NCBI GenBank assembly: GCA_012932295.1
Contig: JAAONU010000019.1
Span: 30,605,913-30,669,912, forward strand
Direction: 5' to 3'
Length of the DNA: 64,000 nt
DNA from: Cyclina sinensis
Taxonomy: Eukaryota > Mollusca > Bivalvia > Venerida > Veneridae
The notes beneath the pieces are model-generated. The model was not told the origin of the DNA, searched no databases, and saw only the letters and a list, made by a program, of their open reading frames with translations. Positions 35,501 through 46,434 of this stretch are shown here, piece after piece. Positions within the stretch are counted from its first letter, which is position 1. The number at the start of each line of letters is the position of its first letter. A program made the translations under genes and the position numbers.

Positions 35501-38500
35501 TTTTTTTTATTATATAGAGGGCTTAATTTTCACAATATCACTTGTTTATTGATAGAATTTAATACTCCTGTGAATTGATATCCCCCGACGAGTAATACCA
35601 ACCACTGGAGTGTGGCTGTTAACTTTACCTTTGACTTTAATTTTAACTTTGACCTTGGAATTTGAGTGACAAATCAATTTGGTATTTTTATCTATAATTA
35701 AGTCAATGTCTATAAAAGAATGAGCTGTGCCAAGCAGAAAAAGTTCTTATAGTAAATGAACTTTTTTGAGAGAAATGACGTCAAAACACTCTTTAAAAGC
35801 TGCGGAACAGCAGAAATTTTTGGTCTAAACTTGTGAAAAAGTAAGTTCTTATGTACTGCATGGCTCCTTATTGAAACCTATGAAGTTCAGTTTTGATACC
35901 TCAAATACTTTATGAATAATGGTAAAAACAAAAATTGTATAAAATTTAAGGTTTATAACTACGCATGACTCCTTAATGATATCTACTAGTATGCACCTTT
36001 GAAGTTTGATTTCGATACCTAAAATACTTTCTGAGTAATGGTCGAAACAAAAATTATATAAATTCAAGGTTTATAACTACGTATGACTCCTTAATGACAT
36101 CTACAAGTATGCACCTTTGAAGTTTAATTTTGATATCTCCAATACTTCTAGAGTTATGGTCCAAACAAAAACTAAATAGGAAAAGTAGCAAAGGCGAATA
36201 ACTAAAAAAATATGAAGTGAAGAGTTACAGTTCCTATGTACTGCCCTTATACTTAGTGAGATGTAACCAGTTATGAAGTTTTAGGTTTAAGACTTAAAAC
36301 AGGAGAAATAGAAAAGGGGAATAATTAAAAAATTATGAAGTGAAGAGTTTCAGTTTTTACACATTGCATTTCTACTCAGTGAGATTTAATCACATCTAAA
36401 GTTTTTGTTTTATAACTTAAATAGATTGAGAGTTATGTTTCAATCAACGGACGGACGGACGGACGAACAGCCTGACGGATAATCTATATCCCTCCGACTT
36501 CGGCGAGGATAATAAACATTGCTTATATAAGAAAATCATCATTATTGTGATCATTATCATTGGGCCTATCGTTTTCATTGTCATTGTTCTGTTGTTATAA
36601 TAATAATGATAAAAATAATAATAATAATAGTAGTAATTATTATTATTATTATTATTATTATTATGTCTAGAACATAGATATTTTGCAAGAAACATCATCT
36701 AGTGGTCCTCTACAAAAGTTATTGTCATTATAAACTACTACCACATACCAACATCTACTTTTACCACTTCAAGCCCTTTTAAACTATTATTACCATTACG
36801 ACCACTCACTTTAACCATGATCTTCTACTTTTACTTCCACCAATTATTACTACTACTATCTTTTGCTTTAACCCGCTCGTACTTTTACAAGAACCACAAC
36901 CAACTCTTACCACTTCTACCTCCTTTCGCTACAACCTACAACAATTTCCAGTACATTCACCACCTACTGTTACCACTGCCACCTTTTTAGCAAATTTAGC
37001 ACTATTTACACCTACTATTACTACTGCACTTTTACCACCACCTACTATTACCACTGCCACCACTTGCAGCGACTTTAACCGCTGCCACTACCTACATTAC
37101 CACTGCCACCACTTAAGCTACTTTTACCACTGCCACCACTTGCAGCGAATTTTACCACTTCCACCACCGGTTGTTGCCACTGCCACTACTTACAGCGACT
37201 TCAACCACTACCACCACCTACTGTTACAACTGCCACCACTTACAGCGACTTTAACCACTGCCACCACCTACATTACCACTGCCACCACTTAAGCTACTTT
37301 TACCACTGCCACCTTCTGTTACCACTGCCACCAATTACAGCGAATTTTACCTCTTTCACCACCTGTTGTTGCCACCTACTTTAACATAAAAAAACATGTA
37401 CTTCTATTACATAGTCTGCCATTCCCACCTTTTATAACAACTAAATAATTCAGTTACTTCCGCTTTTATTACTGCCTACGACAGTTACCAGTTCTACTAT
37501 CTACTATTACCACTACCACTTCCTACTGATACCACTACCATGTCCTACTATCAGTACCAGCTACTTTTGTCACTGCCACCACTTATTATTAACCCAACTA
37601 CCTCCTACTATTATCACCAGTCACTTATTCTACTACCACCACATATTACACCAGTAACACCCCCTCTTCTATCCTGTCAATTATTTCATATCCGACCCGA
37701 TAAAGGGGGGGGGGGGTCGTATAAATTTTGCTTTATACGGCACATGCTACGTCATGGACTACTTTTGTGTTTATAATCAGATGGAAGTGATTAAATGGTT
37801 CTTATTACAAACAGAGACTACTTGAATAAAAATTAAATATTTCAATATCTAGATCTTATAATATAGCATGATCATTAAAGGAAAAAAAATATCGAAATTT
37901 TGGAACTATTTTTTGTGTATATGTCCACCTGGCGGATAACCTTGACATTTGAAACACTTTTAAGATAGGTTTTCAATATCCTAGTAATTTACTGACAAAT
38001 GCCAGATGTGACAGGATAAATAGAATAATAGGTTAGTGTCTTAAATGAGAAAGTTTATTCGGCTCGGCTGCGGAATTTATCGGGTTCGCCAGATAAACTT
38101 TCTCATATTAAGACACTTACCTATTATTCTCTATTTATCACCAATGACGGTTACTATATCCACCACTATTACAAGTACTATCTTTAATCATTACAATCAT
38201 CTTTTTATAACTCGACTGCCAACTGATATTATCACTACTACCTTCTACTATTTCATCACCATTCCCTACAATTACTACTATAACTACTTCCACCATCTTC
38301 TATTTGCATCACTACCAACACATACTGTGACCACTTCTACGTCCCTTTTTCCACCACCACCTCCACCACCATGTACTGTTACCACCATGTACTATTATTA
38401 CTACCGTCACGTTGTAATATCACTAGAACTACCAACTATTACCACTACCAACACGTACTATTACCAGTTCTACCTCCTTTATACCTACCAACACCATGTA

Positions 38501-41500
38501 CTATTACTGCCATCTACAAGTACAAACACCTACTTTTTGCACCAGTAGCACCCACTTCTTCAACTCTCAGCACCAATAAGTTTATCACTTACATCTTTTT
38601 ACTAATATTATTACATCCACTTACTTTCACCACAGCCACCGTCTTTTCCCTTACTTCCACCACCTACTGTTACCACAACCTACTATTACCACTACCAACA
38701 CCTACTATAATTAGTTTCACCACCTACTTTTTGCACAACCAACACGCACTTTTGCCCCTACCAACCCCTACTTCTATCATTCCCACTTTTCACTGTTACC
38801 ATCACCACCACTTACTATTTCCGCCTCCACTATCTACTAATTCTACTTCCTTATTTGATTTTTTACAACAACCCTTCCTTCATTTACCATCACCACTACC
38901 TTCTGTTACAACTTCCTTCTACTACCACTACTTACTTTCACCATTTCCACCACCTTTTATTACAGCCTCCCACTCCTTCTATTATCCCCGACAACCATTA
39001 CTATTTCCATCACCGACTATATCCACTTCACTTCTTTCTCTTAGTACCATATACTTTAAACACGACCACCACCTGCTATTTTCACTGCACCTCCAACTAT
39101 TCCATCACCTCTCCGTACTATTACCACCACCTGATATATTCACTACCTCCTGCTATTATCACTTACACCTTTTTCTATTTTTACCACGAACACTTACTTT
39201 TCCCACTTCCACCTATTTTTATTCCCCAAACACAAACACGAACTTTTACGAGATCTAACCATTTTTTCCACCACCGCCATGTACTGTCACAGTCACCTAA
39301 TATTACCACTACAAACTATTATCCCTATCAACACCTATTTTTACGACTACTACAACCAGTTACCACAATTAATCACAACACGATCTTTCGCTTTACTTTC
39401 ACCACTTACTATTACCATAACCTACTGTTACCACTATCACCATCTACTATAATTAGTACCACCATCACAATTTGCACCACCGACGCTCTCTTTTGCCACT
39501 ACCAACGCCTACTTTTATCACTACCACTTTCTACTAGTACAATCACCACATACTATTGCCACTACAACCATTTACTATTTCTACTTCCATATCTACTATT
39601 TCCACGTCCTCCACCGATTATTACCACTACCCTACCTACATTTGCCTACCATTGCATTCTATTACCACTTCCTACTTCTACCACCACTTACTTTTTCCTC
39701 CAGCAACACCTTCTATTAGCATTAACAACAACTTCTAAGTCAACCACTAATTCTTACTATTTCCACCGCATGCTAATACTACCACCACAACATACTATTA
39801 CAACTCCCTATTTCTACTATTTGCACCGTCAATGCACCTTTTAAGATAAGCCAGGTATTACTTCAACCTCCACAGACTATCACTACTACAACTACGATTG
39901 ACACTAATACCACCTTCTTCTACCAAAATCAACGTTTACTACACCACCAGCTACTATTACACTGCCACTACCTACTTTTACCCATCCCAGCACCTACTTC
40001 TACCATTTACTATTACAGTCCCACCACCTAATATTACTCAAACCACCACTATTACCTATATTGCCACTACTAAAACTGCTTCTGCGTCTACTGATGGTCA
40101 ATGTGAAAAACTTTTAGTTTTCAGGAAAGTCTTATTGTTGTAGGAATTGGTGTTGAGGTATCACACAGTGAGTTACTGGCTATTGCGTCCACTGACGAGG
40201 CGGGTGAAAGAAAATACGTATTTTCTGTTCAGAATTTTAACGCTCTCTATACCATAGTAAAGCAGCTGGTCCATCTGACGTGTAAAGGTAAGCTTGTTAT
40301 CGCCGTTCCTGGACGGCGATATATACAATTAACAAGATTTGAACAGTTTTGCCTGTACACCGTCTGCCTTTGGCCAATCAAAGCACATTATACATATCAC
40401 ATGATAACAAAATGGACGTCAAAAAAACTTCAGCAAGGGATGCGTAAATGGACTCTCCCAACCGCCATGTTTGTCGGGTTACTTATTCGTACAACTGAAA
40501 AATACCATGATCAATTTACGAACTCAGTACCAGTCTTCAGGCTTTTGCAATATAAACACAGGATAATCGCAATATTTTTGGCTACATGTCATTTCTAACT
40601 AGAGAATGTAGTCTAAATAAGAGTATGTTTTGTTTGTTTTTCCAAAACTTGCACTTCTAGAAAAAAATAAATGCTTGCTTCCGGGAGATTCTAATCAGGA
40701 TACAAACTCCCCACAGCGGTTACTTCCCCTGATCAGTACAGAAACAGTAGCAAAGCGTGACGAAACCAGTGAGAGGAGTTTGATCAGGATATATCCTAGT
40801 TTTATATATGCTTGATAAGAGTCAGGGAAATATCGTATTTGTACCTTAAATTTATTCTGTTTAAATTGCACATGTAATATTCTTATATTCTTTTCACTGC
40901 AAAGCATGTTATAAAATTATCAAATTAATGAATGACGAGCATGAAATTCATGCATCTATGGATAAGACGTCATACGTGGCTGAACGGCGATTTCAAGCAT
41001 TTTTGGAAATGCTAATACTTGTTATTTGTTTCAGTTTGTAACAATGGGTTTCACATGTCTAAAACGTCAATTTACCAGAAGCTGATTTTTACAAAAACAC
41101 CGTTAACAAATTTTAACGCTTTTTAATTTTTTTTTCTGCCTCGTTCATCTTACAGATTTGTTTGTGATATTTCACGAAACAAAAAATATAATATATGTCT
41201 AAAAATAATTTTATATTTTAGCATGTCTTTGGAGTACATCTTCTGACATTGTTTTTCTGCTGGATGCCTCTTACCTGATGACAAACCTGGACTTTCAAAT
41301 TTCTTTAAACACAGTGACGTACCTTACTAACAGAATCCGGAACTTAGAATCAGAAAACAACACAATTAGAATTTCGCTAGTCACCTACAGCACCAATGTC
41401 AAACCATATCGTCTGCTGAATGATACACAGACAAAAGAGCAGTTCCTCTCCGAAATACAAAAAATAAGTTTACATGAAGATTATTGTCTTACGGGAAAAG

Positions 41501-41850
41501 AAACGTGTGATGGATTCTCCCTCGGCTCGGTACTGAAGTATGTAAGAAATGAAGTGTTTGATGACAATTCTCGCGACAGTAATGTCACAAGGAAAATTGC
41601 CATTATTGTAACAAACGGAAAGGGGGAAATTGACAACGACACGAGATCTGAAATGGAGAACTGGAAAGAAGAGGGAAAATCTCTGATGGCGGTAGCAACT
41701 GGGCCGTCCATAAATATCGGCAATCTGCAGATAATAACCGGAGACTCGGCACGCGTATTTTCAGTGATAGAAAAAGACGAACTAACAGCATTAGATGCCC
41801 TCACAGAAGAATTTTTCTTTGCCTTGTGCAATCTGAATGACGATGTATAA
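32056..41850 (+). CDS. secreted TSP1/EGF/vWA multidomain protein, 556 aa, five exons
   Basis: The exons are 32056-32398, 32649-32762, 33362-33802, 40144-40287 and 41222-41850. They total 1,671 bp, a whole number of codons, and every junction is GT-AG in phase 1. Residues 1-21 are a signal peptide. Next come a TSP1-like module (about 25-75, [13 protein letters not shown]), an EGF-like module (about 82-113), a calcium-type EGF (IDEC, 115-152) and a vWA domain (about 160-347) with a complete MIDAS: D167-S-S-V-S171, T238 and D273 of LLTDG. A second vWA domain (about 354-556) has lost it: the last Ser of DxSxS is Leu and the Asp of the TDG motif is Asn. A secreted adhesion or matrix protein is the best reading, with domain 1 likely to bind a metal ion and ligand. 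The start ATG opens directly into the signal peptide. No transmembrane segment is visible. Confidence 0.85.
32550..32589. repeat. (AAAT)n microsatellite in intron 1
   Basis: About nine AAAT units, 60 bp before the acceptor of exon 2. Confidence 0.95.
32649..32762 (+). CDS. exon 2: calcium-binding EGF module
   Basis: This 114-bp phase 1-1 exon encodes exactly one EGF domain with EIDEC at its start, CKNGATC in the middle and [12 protein letters not shown] at its end. Acceptor ATATAG, donor CAG|GTATGT. Confidence 0.85.
33025..33100 (+). mobile_element. degenerate tRNA-like SINE head in intron 2
   Basis: CGAGTGGTCAAGATATTAGAGCGTCAG-type A-box sequence (about 33033-33059) is followed by TCCGATCC and a decayed B box (TTTTGAATACC). 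Too degenerate to be a tRNA gene. Confidence 0.4.
33362..33802 (+). CDS. exon 3: first vWA domain, N-terminal three quarters
   Basis: The acceptor is TACTTCAG and the donor GTTG|GTAATG. The exon carries all MIDAS residues: DSSVS near its start, PGATLTD and LLTDGMS. The frame stays open past the donor into the intron and stops at 33916-33918, inside the terminal repeat of the transposon that begins at 33906. An unspliced transcript would therefore give a protein truncated within the vWA fold. Confidence 0.85.
33968..35218 (-). mobile_element. dispersed element copy B, 1.25 kb
   Basis: Inverse of copy A at 12986-14214. It runs from TAAACAAGGAAAATTC to CAATTTTCCGTACAGAAAA and is bounded on the left by the TIR of the host element and on the right by a MITE. 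Differences from copy A are scattered substitutions and short indels. Confidence 0.72.
35216..35505. mobile_element. MITE of about 290 bp with about 45-bp TIRs
   Basis: The left terminus AAAAACACCAGGAATGCAAC and the right terminus are inverse matches with a few mismatches, continuing through TACACGTCGGACCG. The interior has no coding capacity. It is inserted at the edge of copy B inside the larger element. Confidence 0.75.
35600..36510. repeat. dispersed repeat with three tandem units of about 122 bp
   Basis: Between about 35862 and 36175 the block TATGACTCCTTAATGA, CACCTTTGAAGTTT and ATGGTC.AAACAAAAA recurs three times. It ends with (GGAC)n at about 36449-36464 and CCTCCGACTTCGGCGAGG, a typical edge of a bivalve dispersed repeat. 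It is in intron 3 of the vWA gene. Confidence 0.6.
36585..36664. repeat. imperfect (TAA/TTA)n microsatellite
   Basis: Runs of AATAATAATA and then ATTATTATTATT separated by a few bases; the two halves are inverse complements and could form a hairpin. Confidence 0.85.
36700..40090. repeat. 3.4-kb pyrimidine-rich degenerate repeat tract in intron 3
   Basis: The plus strand is almost free of G over about 3 kb and is built of degenerate TACCACT, GCCACCA and CTACTATTA words. Around 37030-37300 longer units (CACTTACAGCGACTT, CACCACCTAC) are still recognisable. Scarcity of G removes most TGA and TAG codons, so long open frames (up to 329 codons) appear by composition. They have no domain features and overlap one another. 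An inserted segment interrupts the tract at about 37690-38145. On transcription the RNA would be a long C/U/A-rich intron section upstream of the exon 4 acceptor. Confidence 0.85.
38014..38141. repeat. long hairpin: about 48-bp inverted arms, about 30-bp loop
   Basis: GTGTCTTAAATGAGAAAGTT at 38036 onward is matched inversely by AACTTTCTCATATTAAGACAC. Pairing extends outward to AATAATAGG and GATAAATAGA. The loop is GC-rich compared with its surroundings. It marks the right end of the segment inserted in the pyrimidine tract. Confidence 0.8.
40144..40287 (+). CDS. exon 4: C-terminal part of first vWA domain
   Basis: This 144-bp phase 1-1 exon has acceptor TTGTTGTAG and donor AAAG|GTAAGC. It continues the core strand cut at the end of exon 3 (VLVVG + [15 protein letters not shown]) and ends with the last helix and a Cys. 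The fit of both frame and fold across a 6.3-kb intron is the main evidence that exons 3 and 4 belong together. Confidence 0.82.
40288..41221. other. intron 4
   Basis: AT-rich. A short near-palindrome, GTTATCGCCGTTCCTGG with ACGGCGATA, lies just after the donor (about 40295-40322). Nothing else is recognised; short open frames here are incidental. Confidence 0.6.
41222..41850 (+). CDS. exon 5: second, degenerate vWA domain and stop
   Basis: The acceptor is TATTTTAG. The exon encodes a complete vWA-like fold: [13 protein letters not shown], then VTYSTNV, then [11 protein letters not shown], ending at TAA 41848-41850. Two MIDAS positions are changed (Ser to Leu, Asp to Asn), so metal-dependent binding is unlikely. 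Several Asn-X-Ser/Thr sites suggest glycosylation. Confidence 0.85.
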
Positions 41851-42202
41851 GAAACTGATTAACTGAGTCACTAAGTCTGATTAAACAATATTCAGACGAG
41901 CGTGTTCGAAGAGGCTAATACACTAACAAAAAGAGACTTGGTGACAGACTAACTGTTCTATACATATGTTCAGGTGTCCTTGAAACTAGTTAAGGAATTA
42001 AGGATTTGTATGTTCGTTGGTTTGTTTTAATTTGTGTTAAATTATTCCTGTATTGAAAGACCTCTTCGTTTCTTTCTGTTTTTTGTCAGTTTTCAAAAAA
42101 GCTAAAATTGAATGAACATAATAAGATAAGATTTACTGCAGGGCTAAAATAACCTTGCCAAAATATGTTTGTACGTTTGTGTTACGTGTTTTGTAAGAGC
42201 AC

Positions 42203-42208
42203 AATAAA
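42203..42208 (+). promoter_or_regulatory. candidate polyadenylation signal AATAAA
   Basis: AATAAA lies 353 bp past the stop codon of the vWA gene. It is the first canonical hexamer I noticed downstream; not confirmed by a cleavage site. Confidence 0.35.
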
Positions 42209-42761
42209 TATAATACATAAGATTTTATTTACATGCGTTGGTCAGTCCGTTCGTCAGTCTGTCTGTCCGTCCGTCCAGTCTTCCGTAAACAAAATTTGTC
42301 TGGTATATTTCTCAACAATTATTACTCAGATCTTAAAAATACTTTGCAAGAATCATAAGTACCAAGCCTAGTTGTTCATATCGTTGTCACGTTCCACTCC
42401 GATAATCTTTTTTAGTTACGGTCCTTTGAATTTTTTTACACATAAGTTTGTCCGGGCTGTTTCTCATAAAAAACATATACTACTCAAAATTTGATAGGGA
42501 TCACTTTTTATTTCTTAAATATCTTTTGAATGATAACCTCAAGATAACTGATTTTTTCTCATACATGTAGTTTATTCATATGGCAAAGCCGACCTGTCCA
42601 GCAGATTTTGACTGTTTACCTGTACATGGCTCGAGATGCACGGGAAAAGCGATACCCCTGGAAAAGTGGCGCACGGCGGGCATGTACCTTCATGTACACA
42701 TCAATTTTATTCAGACTTCGCTTTTGCATGGTAACGTTTATATCGAACCTAGCACTGGTCA

Positions 42762-43715
42762 TGGCAAATCTACGGCAAAGACGGCGTATTGACGATGAGG
42801 AGATGAATAGGGGGTAGGGATGCTTGAAGCTTGGCGTTCCCAACAGCACGTGGCAGGTGTCCCAGAGCACCGTTGCTAAAATGTGGCGACGGTTTCAAAC
42901 TTACGGGCATGTCACGCATAGGCATGGCGGAAGGGTTCAGAGGTCCACAACTCAGCGTGAGGACTGGTTTTTTGTCGTTTAAGCACGACGTTAGTGCTTT
43001 GTTACCGCTACTGCCCTCCAAAATGACTTCCAGAATGCCACTGGTGTAAGACTTTCCACTCAAACGATCAGGAACCGTCTTCATACAGCTGGCATGATGG
43101 CTAGAAGGCCAGCAATCCGAATCCCATTGACGCGAAACCACATCCAGGCACGTCTTCAATAGGCCCGCGATCACGCCAGGTGGACACTGCATGACTGGAC
43201 TCCAGTGCTGTTCACTGACGAGTCTAGATTTTGTGAGGACTTCACTGATAGGCGAGTGCGGGTATGAAGATCTGCCATTGAGCGTTTGGCACCCGTATGT
43301 GTTGCTACCCATGGCCGTCATGGCGGGGGCTCGGTAATGGTGTGGGCGGGCATTAGCATGCAGGGAAGAACGGACCTGCACATTGTTCAAAACGGCACAT
43401 TGACGGCTGTACGATACGTCAATGAGATCTTAGATGTGAACGTTCGTCCGTACGCTGGTGCTATAGGCCCTGAGTTCATTTTAATGGACGACAACGCCCG
43501 GCCTCACAGGGCAAGGGTCACCGACGAGTACCTGGAGGCAGCAGCCATAGAGAAAATGGACTGGCCAGCAAGGTCTCTAGACCTCAATCCAATAGAGCAC
43601 GCCTGGGACATGCTGCAGACTGCAATATCTGCTCGCCCAGTCCAGCCAACCACGGTCCCTGGGCTACAGCAGGCCCTTCTGGACGAGTGGGCTCGACTCC
43701 CGCAGAATGAGAAGG
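42762..43715 (+). pseudogene. Tc1-like transposase pseudogene
   Basis: Pieces in different frames follow the order of a Tc1/mariner-clade transposase. An Arg-rich N terminus (MANLRQRRRIDDEE, frame closed at 42815) comes first, then helix-turn-helix remnants at about 42815-43140. The catalytic part follows, with TDESRF near 43219, DDNARPH near 43489 and DLNPIEHAWD near 43581. The last two acidic residues are 34 residues apart, the DD34E spacing. Several frameshifts and stops separate the parts, so it cannot make an enzyme. I could not define terminal inverted repeats. Confidence 0.85.
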
Positions 43716-44071
43716 CGGTGCAGAGTAGTAACCCAAGCAAACGGACACCACACGCGATATTAAAGCAAAATTCAGGCCATAGACTTGATTTTCCCAAAAA
43801 GTTCCATTTCATCTCCTGTCTGTGTTATCCCAAATTCGTGCCCCTCCCACGGCTCAGCCTCTGTCACGCTTCAACGGTTTGCAGACTTACTCATTTTTTG
43901 GTACCAAACTGTTGTCATATGAACATATTTTCAGAATCACAACACAAAATGTAACCTTTCAACCTTCTGTAGTAAATATACAAATTCTTATAAGTTATCC
44001 CTATCAAATTTTTAGTAGTATAGATTAATACTAGTGTAACAGTAAGTGAGATTTATAGAGTCCCAAATTCT
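43716..44071. other. spacer between transposon remnants
   Basis: AT-rich; no feature recognised. The open frame of the transposase runs into it by chance. Confidence 0.5.
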
Positions 44072-45860
44072 GTGTTATTCCTGCATGATTTGATAAATTC
44101 ATCACAACCTGTCTTTGAATCACCAAACATTTCGAATGTCAAAAAAGACCATAACCATTGTCTCAACACTAACAAGCCATTAAAACTCCCATTTGAGACC
44201 CCTCAAGATGTGAAATCAAATATGGCGACCAAAGATCAAGGTAACGGCACAATGGAAAAAACTTTGTCAGAGAAGGAGCAATTGACATAACTATGTAATA
44301 CCGTAAGGGGAAAAAATTGGGACACGAGACTTTGCACAAATCATTTGAAACAAAGTTGGACAATCTAAAATCAGAGCTAATGAATACGATCAATTCGAAG
44401 GTGGACACTCTGAAAAATGAACTCAATGTTGATATCACTCGAGAGTCTGTGCGCATTGACGAAGTGTTAACAAAAGTTGAACAGTTGGAAAAAACGAATG
44501 CTCTAAAGCAGCAAAAGGCTCCCTTGCATGTGAGCGATAACGGTACCTCGTTTAATCACGGTAATTCTATCAGTGACCCAAGAAGTGGCAAATCGATTCC
44601 ATGGGAAATTGTAAATGATGACGGAAACGTTTTACGCGATGAAAGTGAACTTCAAAATAGATGAAAATGTGACTTTGATTGTTTATATAATGACAAGGAT
44701 ACTAGTGAATTAAACAGTGAGCATTATAATCATGCAAAAATACATAAGTTGATGTTGGAAAATAATACCAGGGATCCATTATACAATCAAAATGTAACAC
44801 TTAACGGAAATATCACATTGACGGAAATTAGTGAACTTGTCATGAAAGCTAAATATCGCTCAGCATGCGGCTACGACGAGATTCCGTATTTCGTTCTTAA
44901 GTGCCCAGCTCTAATTGTCATTTTTAAAGAACCTTTTCAGTTGATCTTTGACACCAGTATAATACCATCTATTCGGAGGAAATCAATCATATGTCGCATT
45001 TTCAGAGACCCATGTCGTATCCCAGTGTACTATTACACTATAGAGGTGTCATGGATCTTTGTTCCGGTGTCTGGGGATTTAAAAAATTCCAGTCACTTAA
45101 TAATGTACAGCACCGTGCCATTAAATATTACGTCGGCGCCAACAGATTTGCGCCCATTCTGGTAATTATGGGTGACATCGGATGGTTCCCAACAAATCAA
45201 AGAAGATGGATTAACATGTTACGCATTTGGAGCAGGCTAATCTTAATGGAAGAAAATAGAATTACAAAGCACGTATTCAACATGGATTACCGTACTTGTC
45301 ATAATAATTGATATTGTGAAGTCAAGGAGGTGATGTCCAAAATAGGTCTGTTAGATAACTTTAACAATAGTGTACCAGTAAATTTAGTAAACACTAAAAT
45401 CGTCTTTCGAAAATCATTATAAGTCAGAGTGGAGTGAAAAAATGACCCAATTATCTAAACTTAGAACATACAGACTTTTCAAGAGGGACTTTGAGCGAGA
45501 ATCTTACTAAAAAATCAACCTGAAACGAAATGCACGTTTTCTGATTGCATAATTGCGCTGTGGTAAATTACCAATTCGTATAGAAACTGGAAGATATGTC
45601 GGTGAAGCACCAGAATAGAGACTATGCATATTATGTGATTCGGGATCAGTTGAAGATAAAATGCATTTCGTTTTCAAATGCAGCTTGTACCATGATATAA
45701 GGCTGAACCATTTAAGTAAAATTCTCTCAAATGATCAATACACTGAAATGACAATGGCAAATTTATACATAGCGTTAAGACTTACCCTAGAAAACTAGCA
45801 AGATTCTTCTGCATATATGAGACGTAGAGATTGTTTGTTTCACAGACATTGAGGTCGTGT
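44072..45860 (+). pseudogene. non-LTR (LINE-like) retrotransposon remnant with the RT core deleted
   Basis: An ORF1-like part (44072-44664) encodes a coiled coil with Lys/Glu heptads (LDNLKSELMNTINSKVDTLK). A second part starts at about 44749 with the reverse-transcriptase entry motif (ISELVMKAKYRSACGYDEIP) and then jumps, near 45000, to the C-terminal region after the RT domain (YRGVMDLCSGVWGF, VQHRAIKYYVG). A Cys-containing tail, CDSGSVEDKMHFVFKC, lies at about 45638-45685. The catalytic YADD region is missing and the frames are broken, so the copy is dead. No poly(A) end was identified. Confidence 0.7.
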
Positions 45861-46434
45861 TTATTAAAGAATAGGATTCTTGATCTTTTGTATTAACACC
45901 TTTTTATAAATATATTGCGGTCCATTAAAGTGTGCCAAATTGAAGAAGGTAACTAAAGAATTAATTATATATTAACTATTTAGACATCTGTATTTGACCA
46001 TTGTTAATGCTTTTCATACTTTAAATCTCACTATCTCAGATAATTCCTTAATTTGTAATATTGAATGTACGTAAGATAGGACAATTATCAATGATTTAAT
46101 AAATTAACTTGCAATGTTTTGGACTAAATTGACCCAAGATAAAATGTTTCACAGAGACGTGGTTAAGAACCTTCAGATATACTATTTCAGCTAAGCTTCA
46201 TTTATCAATGAACTTTGACAAATGTTAAATTTTTCGTTTTCGTATTTAGCAATGTCAAAGTCACAACAATTAATTTTCAACTTAAATCATTATCACGTAC
46301 GTATAACATGAACCTTTGAATAAACATATTTATTTGTAATCATTTTATTTTCGACAATAATATTAGGACAATCAATAGTTAAAAGTTCTACAAAAAGGTT
46401 GATACATGTATTTCATTAAGAGGTCTACCATATA
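45861..46434. other. AT-rich spacer
   Basis: No gene or repeat recognised between the retrotransposon remnant and the Tc1-like element. Confidence 0.5.

Larger units (their letters stand above)
33906..35572. mobile_element. DNA element with about 65-bp TIRs and 7-bp TSD, containing two further elements
   Basis: The left end CACAGGAGTTTGAAATTCTA is matched inversely at the right end (ACTCCTGTG at 35564-35572). The similarity runs about 65 bp inward, through AAACAAGTGATA and GCCCT.TATATAATA. AATTGAT directly flanks both ends (33899-33905 and 35573-35579). Nearly all the interior is a 1.25-kb copy of another element (33968-35218) and a 290-bp MITE (35216-35505). No transposase frame is visible. 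It sits 100 bp inside intron 3 of the vWA gene. Confidence 0.8.

Noticed and set aside
38045..39844. Overlapping long open frames of 167, 295 and 329 codons
   Set aside because: They lie in the G-poor intron tract where stop codons are rare by composition. They overlap in different frames, consist mostly of Tyr, Thr, Leu, Pro, Phe and Ser, and show no domain or signal peptide structure. The surrounding gene splices across them.
42616..43812. Minus-strand frames of up to 206 codons
   Set aside because: Antisense to the Tc1-like transposase remnant, whose plus-strand motifs (TDESRF, DDNARPH, NPIEH) are unmistakable.
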